From Pseudomaricurvus hydrocarbonicus (lineage in GTDB: Bacteria > Pseudomonadota > Gammaproteobacteria > Pseudomonadales > Cellvibrionaceae): a stretch of DNA of 64,000 nt. The stretch covers positions 19,481-83,480 of the forward strand of contig NZ_JAAONZ010000022.1 in NCBI RefSeq assembly GCF_011602365.1, read 5' to 3'. Shown here piece after piece: positions 1-9,823 of this stretch; the first letter of the stretch is position 1; each line of letters begins with the position of its first letter. The notes under the pieces are model-generated. The model was given only the letters and a program-made list of their open reading frames with translations. It made no database searches and was not told where the DNA came from. Made by a program: the position numbers and the translations under genes.

Positions 1-871
1 CAAAGTAGGCCTGGGCCACCGCGCGGGCCAGGGTGCGCACGCGCAGAATGTAACGTTGGCGCTCAGTCACGGAAATGGCGTGACGGGCATCCAGCAGGTT
101 AAAAGCGTGAGAGGCTTTCATGACCATCTCGTAGGCCGGCAGCGGCAGGTTCTTGTCGATCAGGCGCTGACTTTCGCGTTCGCAGGTGTCGAAGGTCTGG
201 AACAGGAAGTCGACATCGGCTTCTTCAAAATTGTAGTGGGACATTTCCACTTCGTTTTGCAGGAACACATCTCCGTAGGTGACCTTGTTGCCATCCGGGC
301 CGACGGTCCAGACCAGATCGTAAATGGAGTCGACGCCCTGCAGGTACATGGCGATGCGCTCCAGACCGTAGGTGATTTCACCGGTGACGGGATAGCATTC
401 GAGCCCGCCGACCTGCTGGAAGTAGGTAAACTGGGTGACTTCCATACCGTTGAGCCACACTTCCCAGCCGAGGCCCCAGGCGCCGAGGGTGGGGGACTCC
501 CAGTTGTCTTCCACAAAGCGGATGTCGTGGATGAGGGTGTCCAGCCCCAGCTCTGTTAACGAGCCCAGGTACAGATCCTGAATGTTGCTGGGGGAGGGCT
601 TCAGCACCACCTGGTACTGGTAGTAGTGCTGCAGGCGGTTGGGGTTTTCACCGTAGCGACCGTCGGTGGGACGGCGGCAGGGCTGCACATAAGCGGCATT
701 CCAGGTTTCCGGGCCAATGGCACGCAGAAAGGTGGCCGGATGGAAGGTGCCCGCACCCACTTCCATATCGAGAGGTTGTAGAACCACGCAGCCCTGACGG
801 GCCCAGTATTGTTGAAGTGCGAGAATCAGTCCTTGAAACGTACTGACATCGGGCTTGTTGGTCTCAGACAC
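1..871 (-). CDS. glyQ: Glycyl-tRNA synthetase alpha subunit, 3' end cut by window edge
   Basis: Alpha chain of the bacterial alpha2beta2 glycyl-tRNA synthetase, which charges tRNA-Gly in the cytoplasm. About 290 codons are present, close to the usual full length of about 300 residues; the C-terminus runs off the left edge. The translation from a GTG start (869-871) begins [20 protein letters not shown] and includes the family-typical stretches [20 protein letters not shown] and [19 protein letters not shown] is chosen because a GGAGGG ribosome site sits about 10 nt upstream and no better ATG precedes the conserved start of the domain. glyS would be expected further left. It is divergent from the acyltransferase gene, an arrangement also found in Pseudomonas. 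Confidence 0.95.
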   Translation of the reverse strand, partial: MSETNKPDVSTFQGLILALQQYWARQGCVVLQPLDMEVGAGTFHPATFLRAIGPETWNAAYVQPCRRPTDGRYGENPNRLQHYYQYQVVLKPSPSNIQDLYLGSLTELGLDTLIHDIRFVEDNWESPTLGAWGLGWEVWLNGMEVTQFTYFQQVGGLECYPVTGEITYGLERIAMYLQGVDSIYDLVWTVGPDGNKVTYGDVFLQNEVEMSHYNFEEADVDFLFQTFDTCERESQRLIDKNLPLPAYEMVMKASHAFNLLDARHAISVTERQRYILRVRTLARAVAQAYF

Positions 872-1176
872 GGCTGTCTGTCCCTCCGGCTTTGGTGAAT
901 TTCGGTGAAAATGGATAAACGAGTAAAAATAGGGGCGAGATTATAGCCTTAGCGGCAGGCTGTACCAAGGAATGCGTCCAATTTAGCTGATTCCTGGTTG
1001 GGGATTGAGGGTCATGGGCCGCTGTGGACCAGATGTCGGCGGAGCGAGAGGCTTGAAACGGACCCGGATCGGCACCCCCGGGTGTCTGTGACGCCAGGCC
1101 GAAGTGCTCCGGTATTGTTCACGGCGGAGTCATTGGGTAAGCTTCCGCTACTTTTTTACTGGCTGCAGGCACATCA
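872..1176. other. Intergenic region between divergent glyQ and acyltransferase genes
   Basis: 305 bp without a convincing gene. It must hold the two divergent promoters. The first 70 bp are comparatively AT-rich (around 900-950) and the rest is GC-rich. I see no hairpin terminator, RNA gene or repeat. A short reading frame through 998-1255 overlaps the acyltransferase start and looks random. Confidence 0.6.
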
Positions 1177-2112
1177 ATGTCGGATTCTACTACCTCACCG
1201 GATGAGCGCTCGACGGGTGACCGTTTCAAGGAGTTTCTGGGGATTTCCCTGTTAAAAGGCAGTGCCTGGTTACCGTTGCCGGTGAGCCGCAGTCTCGGCG
1301 CGGCGGTAGGCTGGCTGGCTTATGTCAGCCGCAACCGAATGTATCAGGTGACACGGGAAAACCTGACCCTGTGTTTCCCCGACCTGAGTGAGGCAGAGCG
1401 CCGCCGGTTGACCCGGGCCAGTTTGCTGGAAACCGGCAAGATGTTGCTGGAAACCGGTGCGGTCTGGCTGAAAGATCAAGCCTGGCTGAAGCGTCATGTC
1501 CTCAAGGTTCACAACCTCGAGCTACTGGAGCAGGGGATGGCGGCCGGCAAGGGCGTTATCCTGCTGGGACCACACTTGGGGAACTGGGAAGTGCTGGGTT
1601 TGTATGTGTCGGATTTGCCCAAGGCAACTTTTCTGTATCAGCCGCCCGACAGCGCCAAGCTGGAGCAGATCATCCGCGACGGACGGGAAAAGGCCGGCGC
1701 TCATTTGGTGCCGACCAACCGCAAGGGGGTACTGGCGCTGCTGAAAGCCCTGAAAGCCGGTGGCTTTACCGGTATCTTGCCCGATCAGGTGCCCGATGCC
1801 GCGGGTGGTGAGTTTGCGCCTTTTTACGGTGTGCCGGCGCTGACCATGACCCTGGTCAACAATTTACGCCAGCGCTTGGGGTGTGCGGTGTTCGCCGGTT
1901 ACGCCGAACGGGTGCCAGGCGGGTTTGAAATTCACTTCATTGAGGCTGCAGCGGGCATTGATGCCGACGACCCGGCGGTGGCGCTGGCGGCGTTGAACAA
2001 AACCGTCGAGCGGTGTGTGAACCAGATTCCCGCCCAGTACCAGTGGGAGTACAAACGCTTCCGCAAACAGCCCGCGGGCATGCCCAAACGCTACAAGAAA
2101 AAACAGGCCTGA
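1177..2112 (+). CDS. Lipid A biosynthesis late acyltransferase (LpxL/HtrB family)
   Basis: 311-residue member of the lysophospholipid/lipid A acyltransferase family, which transfers a secondary acyl chain from acyl-ACP to the lipid A precursor at the inner membrane. The catalytic HX4D/E-type motif HLGNWE is at residues 133-138, followed by the conserved PDQ segment near 202-204 (LPDQVPDA). A hydrophobic stretch near residues 35-50 can anchor it. The C-terminus is strongly basic (MPKRYKKKQA). It lies next to glyQ as in Pseudomonas, where the neighbouring gene is a lauroyl or hydroxylauroyl transferase. Acyl-chain preference cannot be read from the sequence, so no specific symbol is given. Confidence 0.9.
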   Translation: MSDSTTSPDERSTGDRFKEFLGISLLKGSAWLPLPVSRSLGAAVGWLAYVSRNRMYQVTRENLTLCFPDLSEAERRRLTRASLLETGKMLLETGAVWLKDQAWLKRHVLKVHNLELLEQGMAAGKGVILLGPHLGNWEVLGLYVSDLPKATFLYQPPDSAKLEQIIRDGREKAGAHLVPTNRKGVLALLKALKAGGFTGILPDQVPDAAGGEFAPFYGVPALTMTLVNNLRQRLGCAVFAGYAERVPGGFEIHFIEAAAGIDADDPAVALAALNKTVERCVNQIPAQYQWEYKRFRKQPAGMPKRYKKKQA

Positions 2113-2169
2113 GCCCTCCGTGCGAGAGACCGCTCATCTCGCACAGCCTGTCTTGTAAGCTTTTCCTGG

Positions 2170-2204
2170 TTTCTAGTTTCTAGTTTCTAGTTTCTAGTTT
2201 CTAG
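2170..2204. repeat. Heptamer tandem repeat TTTCTAG x5
   Basis: Five perfect, uninterrupted copies of TTTCTAG (CTAGAAA on the other strand) occupy the end-to-end space between the acyltransferase and trkH. The last unit supplies the trkH stop codon: the TAG read on the minus strand is 2203-2201. The same heptamer in the opposite orientation forms an eight-copy array at 11289-11344. The unit length is not a multiple of three. Because it lies past both reading frames, copy changes would alter only the 3' flank of both genes. Confidence 0.97.
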
Positions 2205-3649
2205 CGCCGCCAGAACATCGGACTGAACAGCACCAGCAGGGTAAACACCTCCAGTCGCCCCAGCAGCATGGCGAAACACAGCACCCACTTGGCGGTTTCG
2301 TTCATGTCACCGTAATGCGTGGCGACTTCACCCAACCCCGGGCCGAGATTGTTGATGCAGGCACCGACGGCGAAAAAAGCCGTGATGACATCCAGGCCGG
2401 TACCGACCAGCACCAAAAACATCATGAAGTAGGCAAACACATACACCGAGAAGAATCCCCACACCGCATCCACCACTCGGTCGGAGACACTGGTACTGCC
2501 AACCTTGATGGGGATGACGGCACTGGGGTGGATCAGGCGGTGAATTTCGCGGATGCCCTGTTTGAAAATCAACAGAATTCGAATCACCTTGATGCCGCCA
2601 CCGGTCGATCCGGCACAGCCCCCCATAAACGCGAAGTAGAGCAGCATAAACGGCAGGATACTGGGCCAGGCGCTGAAGTCGGTGGTGGTAAAGCCGGTGG
2701 TGGTTAAGATCGACACCAGCTGAAAAATGCCGTGGCCGACGCTGTCGGTAAAGTTAAACACATCGTAGTGGTAGAGCAGAAAGATGGTAAGAACGCAGCC
2801 AACGAGGATGGCGGATATGTAAAACTGAAACTCCGGATCGCGAAAATAATTGCTGATGCGGCGATCCTGCCAGCTGTAAAAGTGCAGCGCGAAGTTAATG
2901 CCGGACACCACCATAAAGAACACGCAGATGGCGTGGATGGTCTCGCTCTGGAAAAATCCCATGCTGGCGTCATGGGTGGAAAAGCCGCCAATGGCCACTG
3001 TCGCGTACGCGTGGCAGATGGCGTCAAACAGGCTCATGCCGGCAAACCAGTAGGACAGCGCACAGACGACGGTCAGACTTAAATAAATCAAAAACAGCGC
3101 CTTGGCGGTTTCCGTGATGCGCGGTGTGAGTTTGCTGTCTTTCACCGGCCCCGGCGTTTCGGCGCGGTAGAGCTGCATGCCGCCGATGCCGAGCATGGGC
3201 AGGATCGCCACCGCGATCACAATAATACCGATGCCGCCCAGCCACTGCAGTTGCTGGCGGTAGTAGAGAATGGATTTGGGCAGCGTGTCGAGCCCGGTAA
3301 TCACCGTCGCCCCGGTGGTGGTCAAGCCGGACAGGGATTCAAACACGGCGTTGGTGAAGGAGAGGTTGAGGCCGTTGCTGAACATAAAGGGCAGTGATCC
3401 AAACAGCCCCAGGACGGTCCAGAACAGCGCGGTCACCAGAAAACCGTCGCGGGTGCGCAGATCCTGCTTGACGTTGTGCACGGGAAACCACGCCACCATG
3501 CCGGCGGCAAAGGTGATGATAAAGGCGATCAGAAACGACACTTGATTGTGATCGTGAAACCACAGCGAGACCAGCACCGGCGGTATCAGCGTCAGGCTGA
3601 ACAGCATCAGAAGGATGCCGAGAATGCGAGAGATAACGGTGAAATGCAT
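2201..3649 (-). CDS. trkH: Trk system potassium uptake protein, membrane subunit
   Basis: 482-residue polytopic inner-membrane K+ translocation subunit; it associates with the TrkA gating ring. The four pore-loop selectivity regions typical of the TrkH/Ktr superfamily are visible: TTGATV (about 111-116), AIGGFS in the second, TTGFTT in the third and NNLGPG in the fourth. The length matches E. coli TrkH (483). The C-terminal end LFSPMFWRR looks complete, so the repeat array that contributes the stop codon has not obviously truncated it. trkA lies 171 bp upstream on the same strand; the pair probably forms one functional unit. Confidence 0.95.
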   Translation of the reverse strand: MHFTVISRILGILLMLFSLTLIPPVLVSLWFHDHNQVSFLIAFIITFAAGMVAWFPVHNVKQDLRTRDGFLVTALFWTVLGLFGSLPFMFSNGLNLSFTNAVFESLSGLTTTGATVITGLDTLPKSILYYRQQLQWLGGIGIIVIAVAILPMLGIGGMQLYRAETPGPVKDSKLTPRITETAKALFLIYLSLTVVCALSYWFAGMSLFDAICHAYATVAIGGFSTHDASMGFFQSETIHAICVFFMVVSGINFALHFYSWQDRRISNYFRDPEFQFYISAILVGCVLTIFLLYHYDVFNFTDSVGHGIFQLVSILTTTGFTTTDFSAWPSILPFMLLYFAFMGGCAGSTGGGIKVIRILLIFKQGIREIHRLIHPSAVIPIKVGSTSVSDRVVDAVWGFFSVYVFAYFMMFLVLVGTGLDVITAFFAVGACINNLGPGLGEVATHYGDMNETAKWVLCFAMLLGRLEVFTLLVLFSPMFWRR

Positions 3650-3820
3650 AAATGTTCTGCCGGATGTCAGGCGCAGTCGTGCGGGAGGGCGCGCGTGCGG
3701 CCGATGTAACTTCCCAAACTCTGCGTGTTGAACATCCCAGTCGCCTTAAAAGTAAATTGCTGTAATACCGAAAATTGATTTCACCGAGACAACCGCTCGA
3801 GCTTATTTAAGAGCCGTGCC

Positions 3821-5206
3821 CTAAAAGAAGGTGAAGCCAACCTGAAACAGTTGCTCAATGTCCTTGGTGTGCTTTTTGTCCACCAGGAACACGATGACAT
3901 GATCGCCGGTCTCCACCACGATGTTGTCGTGAGCGATGAGCACTTCGCTGCCCTTGTCGGTTTCCCGCAAGATCGCACCGATGCTGGCCCCGGTGGGCAG
4001 ATCGATGTCTTCAATGGCCTTGCCCACTACCTTTGAGGTGCGGGAGTCGCCGTGGGCAATCACTTCAATGGCTTCGGCGGCACCGCGACGCAGTGAGTGA
4101 ACGTTGACGATGTCACCGCGGCGCACGTGGGTCAGCAAGCTGCCAATGGTGGTTTGTTGTGGCGAGATGGCAATGTCGATTTCCCCCCCCTGCACCAGGT
4201 CCACGTAGGCGGGGTTGTTGATCAGGGTCATGACTTTGCGCGCCCCCAGGCGTTTGGCAAGCATGGACGACATGATGTTGGCTTCGTCGTCGTTGGTGAG
4301 GGCCAGGAACACATCGGTGTCTTCAATGTTTTCTTCCAGCAGCAATTCCTGATCGGACGCGCTACCGTGCAGAACGATGGCACGGTGCAGTCGCTCGGAC
4401 AAATAGCGGCAGCGGTCCAGGTGATATTCAATCAGTTTGACGCTGTAGCGCGATTCCAGTGAGCGTGCCAGACGGAAGCCGATGTTACCGCCGCCGGCGA
4501 TGATGATGCGTTTGTACTGGGTTTCCAGTCGCCGCAACTCGCTCATGACCGCGCGGATATCCGATTTGGCGGCGATAAAGAAGACTTCGTCGTCGGCTTC
4601 GATGACGGTGGAGCCTTCCGGGGTGATGGCGCGATCGCGGCGGTAGATGGCCGCCACCCGGGTATCGACGGACGGCATGTGCTGACGCAGGAAGCTCAGT
4701 TCCTGACCCACCAGCGGGCCGCCGTAATAGGCTTTTACCGCCACCAGCTGCACCTTGCCATCGGCAAAGTCCAGCACCTGCAGGGCGCCCGGATGTTCAA
4801 TCAAACGGAAGATGTAATCACTGACCAGGCGCTCGGGACTGATCAATACGTCGATGGGAATGGCATCGGGGCTGAACAGGTCGGGCTTGTTGAGGTAAGC
4901 GTTGGCGCGGATACGGGCAATTTTGGTGGGCGTGCGGAACAGGCTGTAGGCCACCTGACAGGCAATCATGTTGAGCTCGTCGTTGTTGGTGACGGCAATC
5001 AGCATGTCGGCATCTTCGATGCCCGCCTGCATCAACACGGTGGGGTGGGAGGCTTCGCCGGTGACCACCCCAATGTCGAAGCGATCGAGCAGTTCGCGCA
5101 GGCGAGCTTCGTCGGTATCCACCACCGTAATATCATTGGCTTCGTTAGCCAGGTTTTGAGCGAGGGTACCGCCCACCTGACCGGCCCCGAGAATGATGAT
5201 TTTCAT
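3821..5206 (-). CDS. trkA: Trk system potassium uptake protein, NAD-binding regulatory subunit
   Basis: 461 residues (E. coli 458). Peripheral cytoplasmic protein that forms the nucleotide-binding gating ring of the Trk K+ channel. It has the duplicated RCK-N/RCK-C architecture: a first Rossmann motif GAGQVG at residues 7-12 with the acidic end of beta-2 near D30, and a second GGGNIG at about 238-243. It lies upstream of trkH and downstream of rsmB/fmt/def in the same direction, as in Pseudomonas and Enterobacteria, where trkA follows rsmB. The start sequence ACCATGAAAA has a 9-nt match to the complement of the sRNA seed described at 38020; this is probably chance. Confidence 0.97.
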   Translation of the reverse strand: MKIIILGAGQVGGTLAQNLANEANDITVVDTDEARLRELLDRFDIGVVTGEASHPTVLMQAGIEDADMLIAVTNNDELNMIACQVAYSLFRTPTKIARIRANAYLNKPDLFSPDAIPIDVLISPERLVSDYIFRLIEHPGALQVLDFADGKVQLVAVKAYYGGPLVGQELSFLRQHMPSVDTRVAAIYRRDRAITPEGSTVIEADDEVFFIAAKSDIRAVMSELRRLETQYKRIIIAGGGNIGFRLARSLESRYSVKLIEYHLDRCRYLSERLHRAIVLHGSASDQELLLEENIEDTDVFLALTNDDEANIMSSMLAKRLGARKVMTLINNPAYVDLVQGGEIDIAISPQQTTIGSLLTHVRRGDIVNVHSLRRGAAEAIEVIAHGDSRTSKVVGKAIEDIDLPTGASIGAILRETDKGSEVLIAHDNIVVETGDHVIVFLVDKKHTKDIEQLFQVGFTFF

Positions 5207-5457
5207 GGTCCGACACTGACCTTAGTTAAGTATTTGGCTGACGCTGTTTGACTGCTTCACGCAGGCGTATTTTCTTAAAACCTGCTCACTGTGTTCATAT
5301 CTCGGCTGACGGACCCGAGCCCGCCTCACGGTCTGTTGAACCCGTCCTGTTTCTCAGGTCACCTGTCTATCCGTGCGCCTATCTATCCGTGCGCCTGCCC
5401 AGTTTACCTTACCGGTGTCGTGTCATGGCTTGTCCCAACGACGGCCCTGTCTTGCCC

Positions 5458-6801
5458 TCAGCGGCGCGTTTTGTGCAGACACGCATAATAAAACCCATCG
5501 TGGCCTTCGAGCTGCGGCAACAGTTGCCGGCCACAGGTTTGGGCGATTCCCCACGGGGCGTCAATAACGTCGTGTTCGGCATCCGGCTGTGCCGCAATAA
5601 ACTGCTCAATAACCCGAGTGTTCTCTGTGGGCAAGAGCGAACAGGTGGCGTACACCAGCCGGCCGCCGGGCTTCAGGGTGGGCCAAATGGCGCGTAAAAT
5701 CTTTAGCTGCAATGCCGCAAGCTTAGCAATATCTTCGGCATTGCGCAGCAGTTTGATGTCCGGGTGGCGACGAATGACCCCGGTTGCCGAACAGGGGGCG
5801 TCCAGCAGGATGCGATCAAAGGTGTCGCCATCCCACCAGTCGTCTACCGCCAGTGCATCGGAGCAGATGATTGTTGCGGTTTGCTGCAGGCGCTGCAGGT
5901 TGTCTTTTACCCGTTCCAGGCGCCGCGCCTCCAGATCGAGCGCCACCACTTCCCTGAGGGGCGAGCTCAATTGACTACCCAGCTCGAGAATGTGCCCGGT
6001 TTTGCCGCCGGGTGCACAGCAGGCATCCAGCACCCGCTGGCCCGGTTGCAGCTGCAGCAGTCCGGCGGCCAGTTGCGCCGCTTCATCCTGAACGCTGAGC
6101 TGGCCGTGCTGGAAGCCCGGCAGCTTATTCACATCGCAGGCGCTGTTGAGGGTGATGCCAAAAGGGCTGAACGGGGTCAGGCGGCTGTCCTGCCCAATCG
6201 TCTTCAATTTTTGCTGGTAGCTGGGCCGGTCGTGCTGAGCGAGATTCAGTCGCAGGGTAAACGGTGGGTGGGCGTTGTTCGCCGCGAAGATGTCCGCGGC
6301 CTGTTCCGGCCAGAAGTTCTCGATGTGTTTGCGCAACCAGTTGGGGTGCGCGGTGGTAAAGGCGGGGCTCTTCTTTAGCGCGTCTTCCAGCGCTTCCCGC
6401 TCGCGTTGATAGCGCCGCAGGACACCGTTTACCAGCTTTTCGGCCCAGGGTTTTTTCAGCGCCTTGCAGGCGGCAACCGTGGTGTTGATGGCGGCGTGGT
6501 CCGGTACCCGCAGGTATTTGAGCTGGTACAAACCCAGTAGCAAGAGCGCGTGGATATCACTGTCTTTGGCCTTGAGCGGCTTTTCCAGCAGGCGATTGAG
6601 GATCGATTGCAGTTGTGGCTGCCAGCGGCAGGTACCAAAGCACAGCTCCTGCAACAGCGGCTGCTCCTTGTCGTCCACACGTTCCGCCGCGGGGGCCATC
6701 AGACTTGCCAGCGACGCCTGTTGCTGCAGTACCGCCGCCAGGGTGAGAGCGGCCTGGGCTCGCACCGGGCGCGGTTTTTTCTGACTGGTCTCGGCACTCA
6801 T
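5458..6801 (-). CDS. rsmB: 16S rRNA m5C967 methyltransferase (RsmB/Sun)
   Basis: 447 residues. An N-terminal NusB-like RNA-binding domain (about 10-135) is followed by a Rossmann SAM methyltransferase domain. Motif I is DACCAPGGKT (259-268), motif IV DAPCSATG (334-341) with the release cysteine C337, and the catalytic TCS motif is at 386-388. This is the E. coli RsmB arrangement. Its start codon abuts the fmt stop codon (fmt TAA 6802-6804, rsmB ATG 6799-6801), so the two are translationally coupled in a def-fmt-rsmB operon. The 251 bp to trkA hold a direct repeat of CTATCCGTGCGC near 5367-5396 and no gene. Confidence 0.96.
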   Translation of the reverse strand: MSAETSQKKPRPVRAQAALTLAAVLQQQASLASLMAPAAERVDDKEQPLLQELCFGTCRWQPQLQSILNRLLEKPLKAKDSDIHALLLLGLYQLKYLRVPDHAAINTTVAACKALKKPWAEKLVNGVLRRYQREREALEDALKKSPAFTTAHPNWLRKHIENFWPEQAADIFAANNAHPPFTLRLNLAQHDRPSYQQKLKTIGQDSRLTPFSPFGITLNSACDVNKLPGFQHGQLSVQDEAAQLAAGLLQLQPGQRVLDACCAPGGKTGHILELGSQLSSPLREVVALDLEARRLERVKDNLQRLQQTATIICSDALAVDDWWDGDTFDRILLDAPCSATGVIRRHPDIKLLRNAEDIAKLAALQLKILRAIWPTLKPGGRLVYATCSLLPTENTRVIEQFIAAQPDAEHDVIDAPWGIAQTCGRQLLPQLEGHDGFYYACLHKTRR

Positions 6802-7755
6802 TTACGGTTGACTGCCCGTGAGCTGGCTGCCGACGGCAAAACGGTCGCCGTGGCCATTGAGGATGTCGCGTACTGAGAGGGCTTTTTTGCCCGGCAACTG
6901 CAGCTGCGTGAGGCGCAGGGCTCCTTCGCCGCAGGCGACCACAATGCCCTGGTTGTCGGCGCTCACAATGGCGCCGGCGGTGTGCTTGGTTGCCGCCGGG
7001 GTGTCCTCCACGGCGCAGCCCCACACCCGAATTCGGTCTTTCCCCTGACTGAAGTAGGCCACGGGGAAGGGGTTAAAGGCGCGAATCTGGTCATAGAGAA
7101 CCGATGCCGGCTGGGTCCAGTCGATGGCGGCTTCTTCTTTCGTCAATTTGGAGGCGTAGCAGGCGAGGCGGTCATCCTGTTTTTCCGGTGCCAGCGTGTG
7201 GTGTTCGATCTGCTGTAACGCCTGCAACAACGCCGGGCCGCCTTGCTGCAGCAGCTTGTCGTGCAGACTGCCACCGGTGTCATCGGCAGCGATGGGGCAG
7301 ATGGTCTTGATCAGCATGTCACCGGTATCGAGGCCGATGTCCATTTGCATGATGGTGATGCCGGTTTCGCGGTCGCCGGCGGCAATGGCACGCTGAATAG
7401 GGGCGGCACCCCGCCAGCGGGGTAATAAAGAAGCGTGAACATTAATGCAGCCAAAGCGCGGGGCATCCAGCACGGCTTGCGGCAAGAGCAGGCCGTAGGC
7501 CACCACCACCATGACATCGGCGTTGAGCTCGGTGAGGGTGTTGAGGGCTCCTTCCTCTTTGAAATTGACGGGCTGTAACACCGTCAGGCCGTGTTGTTGC
7601 GCCAGTTGCTTGACCGGGCTGGCCACCAGTTTCTTGCCGCGACCGGCCGGGCGATCGGGTTGTGTGTAAACGCCCACTATCTCGTGATCGCTGTCGATAA
7701 GGCATTGCAGGTGATGGGCGGCAAAGTCTGGGGTGCCGGCAAAGATCAGTCGCAT
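6802..7755 (-). CDS. fmt: Methionyl-tRNA formyltransferase
   Basis: 317 residues, normal length. It formylates Met-tRNA(fMet) with 10-formyl-THF for translation initiation. The N-terminal formyltransferase domain starts [16 protein letters not shown] and carries the catalytic Asn-His pair (N105, H107 in [13 protein letters not shown]) and the conserved aspartate in GLDTGD (about 141-146). The smaller OB-fold tRNA-binding domain follows. It sits between def and rsmB, the standard def-fmt-rsmB cluster, and lies 97 bp downstream of def. Confidence 0.97.
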   Translation of the reverse strand: MRLIFAGTPDFAAHHLQCLIDSDHEIVGVYTQPDRPAGRGKKLVASPVKQLAQQHGLTVLQPVNFKEEGALNTLTELNADVMVVVAYGLLLPQAVLDAPRFGCINVHASLLPRWRGAAPIQRAIAAGDRETGITIMQMDIGLDTGDMLIKTICPIAADDTGGSLHDKLLQQGGPALLQALQQIEHHTLAPEKQDDRLACYASKLTKEEAAIDWTQPASVLYDQIRAFNPFPVAYFSQGKDRIRVWGCAVEDTPAATKHTAGAIVSADNQGIVVACGEGALRLTQLQLPGKKALSVRDILNGHGDRFAVGSQLTGSQP

Positions 7756-7852
7756 GGGGTATCCGTCGGTAATTCGTTGTGTATAAAGAGCGTCTTGTTA
7801 CAAAAAAGGGAAGTCGTCCTTCCCTTGTGTTTCGCTTGGCTAACCCGAGGCG

Positions 7853-8359
7853 CTAGGCTTGCTGACGATGGGCCTTTTCGAGCTTTTTACGGATGCGCTG
7901 GCGTTTTACCGGCGACACGTAGTCGACAAACAGTTTGCCTTTGAGGTGGTCCAGCTCGTGCTGAATACAGGTCGCCAACAGACCGTCCGGCTCCAGGGTG
8001 AACGGTTCACCGTTGCGATCGAGCGCCTTGACGATGATGTTGGAAGGCCGCTCAACGGTTTCATAAAAACCGGGCACGGACAGGCAGCCTTCATCGTATG
8101 GCCGGGTGCTGTCGTCGAGTACGGTGACTTCCGGGTTGATGAACACCAACGGATCGTTGCCATCTTCGGAAATATCCATCACCACCACCTGCTTGTGCAC
8201 ATTGACCTGGGTGGCAGCCAGACCAATACCGGGGGCGTCGTACATGGTTTCAAACATATCTTCAATCAATTGACGGATAGAATCATCCACCTGGTCGACG
8301 GGTTTGGCCTCGGTACGCAGTCGAGGGTCTGGAAATTCGAGAATGTTTAATATAGCCAT
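7853..8359 (-). CDS. def: Peptide deformylase
   Basis: 168 residues. Metalloenzyme that removes the formyl group from nascent proteins. All three family motifs are present: GIGLAATQ (44-51), EGCLS with metal ligand C92 (90-94) and HELDH (134-138). A longer reading frame extends upstream to 8623, but its extra 88 residues have no resemblance to deformylases; the start [14 protein letters not shown] at 8359 matches the family. It is divergent from the LysM protein gene, as in Pseudomonas and E. coli. Confidence 0.97.
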   Translation of the reverse strand: MAILNILEFPDPRLRTEAKPVDQVDDSIRQLIEDMFETMYDAPGIGLAATQVNVHKQVVVMDISEDGNDPLVFINPEVTVLDDSTRPYDEGCLSVPGFYETVERPSNIIVKALDRNGEPFTLEPDGLLATCIQHELDHLKGKLFVDYVSPVKRQRIRKKLEKAHRQQA

Positions 8360-8573
8360 AAGCCTTTGTGACAAACTTCTAGTAAAAAGGTAACAAGCGC
8401 TGCTAACATTATGAATCATACAGCATTTACGTGTTGGAGCTGGTGATTTCCAAGGGCTGCTCGTCGAATACTCTATATATAGCAACAAGAGTTCGGGAGA
8501 AGTCATGGGGTCGCAAGCGACTGTGTCTTTTCCTGAGCAAATGGAACCAGCACCAGTGTTCGCTAAGTCATTG

Positions 8574-8605
8574 TAACGTTTAGCACCGCCATTATAACGT
8601 TTAAC
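8574..8605. promoter_or_regulatory. Direct repeat TAACGTTTARC, spaced two helical turns
   Basis: TAACGTTTAGC (8574-8584) and TAACGTTTAAC (8595-8605) lie 21 bp apart, in the same orientation and on the same face of the helix. They lie 34 bp upstream of the LysM gene in the 279-bp divergent def/LysM interval. This could be a tandem operator or a promoter element; no specific regulator is recognised. Confidence 0.35.
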
Positions 8606-8638
8606 GGCCTGCGGACCGAACAAACAGGATCGGTTTCT

Positions 8639-9658
8639 ATGAAAAAACTAGTATTTGCCTTCTTTGCCCTGTGCTTATCTGTGTCAGCACTGGCCGATGA
8701 GGTGCGTTTAAAGGACACTCACCCCGACCGCTACACCGTGGTTAAGGGGGATACATTGTGGGATATCTCCGAAACCTTTCTGCAAAATCCGTGGATGTGG
8801 CCAGAAATATGGCATGTTAATCCACAAATCGAAAACCCACACCTGATTTATCCGGGGGATGACATCACCCTCATCTACCTCGACGGCAAGCCGCGGCTGA
8901 CCGTGGAGCGCGGCAAGCGTGTGGTGAAGCTGTCGCCCAAGGTGAGAGCGACGCCTCTGGATGAGGCCATTCCGGCGATTCCTCTGGATGCCATCAACAA
9001 TTTCCTGAGTCGCAGCCGGGTGGTGACCTCTGCCGAGCTGGATGCGGCGCCTCATGTCCTGACCGGTGCCGAGCAGCACCTGGTGGTGGGTGAAGGCGAT
9101 GACCTTTACGCGCGTGGCGATTTCAGCGATGGCATCAAGACCTACGGTGTTTACCGTGCGGGCCAGCGTTTTATCGACCCCGAGACCAATGAGCTGCTGG
9201 GTTTGCAGGCGCTGGACATCGGTACGGTGAAGCTGGAGAAAGAGCAGGGTGAGGTGGGTACTTTTGCCGTGACCCGCACCACGGAAGAAATCCGCATTGC
9301 CGATCGCCTGTTGCCGAATGAAGAGCGAGCCATTGATTCGACCTTCTTCCCCTCGGTCCCCGTTGAAGACATTTCCGGTGTGATCATGGCCGTGGAAGGG
9401 GGGGTGAGCCAGGTGGGTCGCATGGACGTGGTGGCCATTAACCGCGGTGAGCGCGAAGGCGTTGCCATCGGCAACGTGATGGCCATTTTTAAAGACGGTG
9501 GCGTCATTCGTGACCGGGTTAAGGGCGATGTGGTCAAGTTGCCGGAAGAGAAAGCCGGCTTGCTGATGGTGTTCCGCACGTTTGAGAAAATGAGCTTTGC
9601 ACTGGTGCTGGAGGCGGATCGTCCGCTGGCGGTACTGGATAAGGTTCATCGCCCATAA
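8639..9658 (+). CDS. Secreted LysM-domain protein
   Basis: 339 residues. A Sec signal peptide ([19 protein letters not shown], cleavage near 19-20) is followed by one LysM peptidoglycan-binding domain at about 32-85 ([16 protein letters not shown], then [13 protein letters not shown]). The remaining 250 residues have no catalytic motif I can recognise. The gene has the same position and divergent orientation relative to def as the conserved LysM gene upstream of dprA in Pseudomonas and the E. coli smf locus. The likely location is the periplasm or cell wall; molecular role unknown. A strong terminator follows. Confidence 0.88.
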   Translation: MKKLVFAFFALCLSVSALADEVRLKDTHPDRYTVVKGDTLWDISETFLQNPWMWPEIWHVNPQIENPHLIYPGDDITLIYLDGKPRLTVERGKRVVKLSPKVRATPLDEAIPAIPLDAINNFLSRSRVVTSAELDAAPHVLTGAEQHLVVGEGDDLYARGDFSDGIKTYGVYRAGQRFIDPETNELLGLQALDIGTVKLEKEQGEVGTFAVTRTTEEIRIADRLLPNEERAIDSTFFPSVPVEDISGVIMAVEGGVSQVGRMDVVAINRGEREGVAIGNVMAIFKDGGVIRDRVKGDVVKLPEEKAGLLMVFRTFEKMSFALVLEADRPLAVLDKVHRP

Positions 9659-9723
9659 GGCGCTCTTTAACAGACCGCTTTTTGCAGCAACATCGTTCAA
9701 AAGTACCAACAACGATCCCTATA

Positions 9724-9758
9724 AACCCCCTCAGCTCCGGTTGAGGGGGTTTTCTTTT
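9724..9758 (+). terminator. Rho-independent terminator after the LysM gene
   Basis: Perfect 10-bp stem AACCCCCTCA (9724-9733) / TGAGGGGGTT (9742-9751), 8-nt loop, then a T-rich tail. It separates the LysM gene from dprA. Confidence 0.93.
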
Positions 9759-9823
9759 ATCTGACCGCGCCTAATTGCTCTACCATCCTGACCAACGGAA
9801 CAATTGCTCTTAAGGATAAGGTC

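Noticed and set aside
2315..3082. Long plus-strand frames opposite trkH
   Set aside because: Antisense shadows of a high-GC gene; composition follows the codon bias of trkH.
8360..8623. 88-codon upstream extension of the def frame
   Set aside because: It crosses the promoter region, is unlike any deformylase, and a normal start with family sequence exists at 8359.
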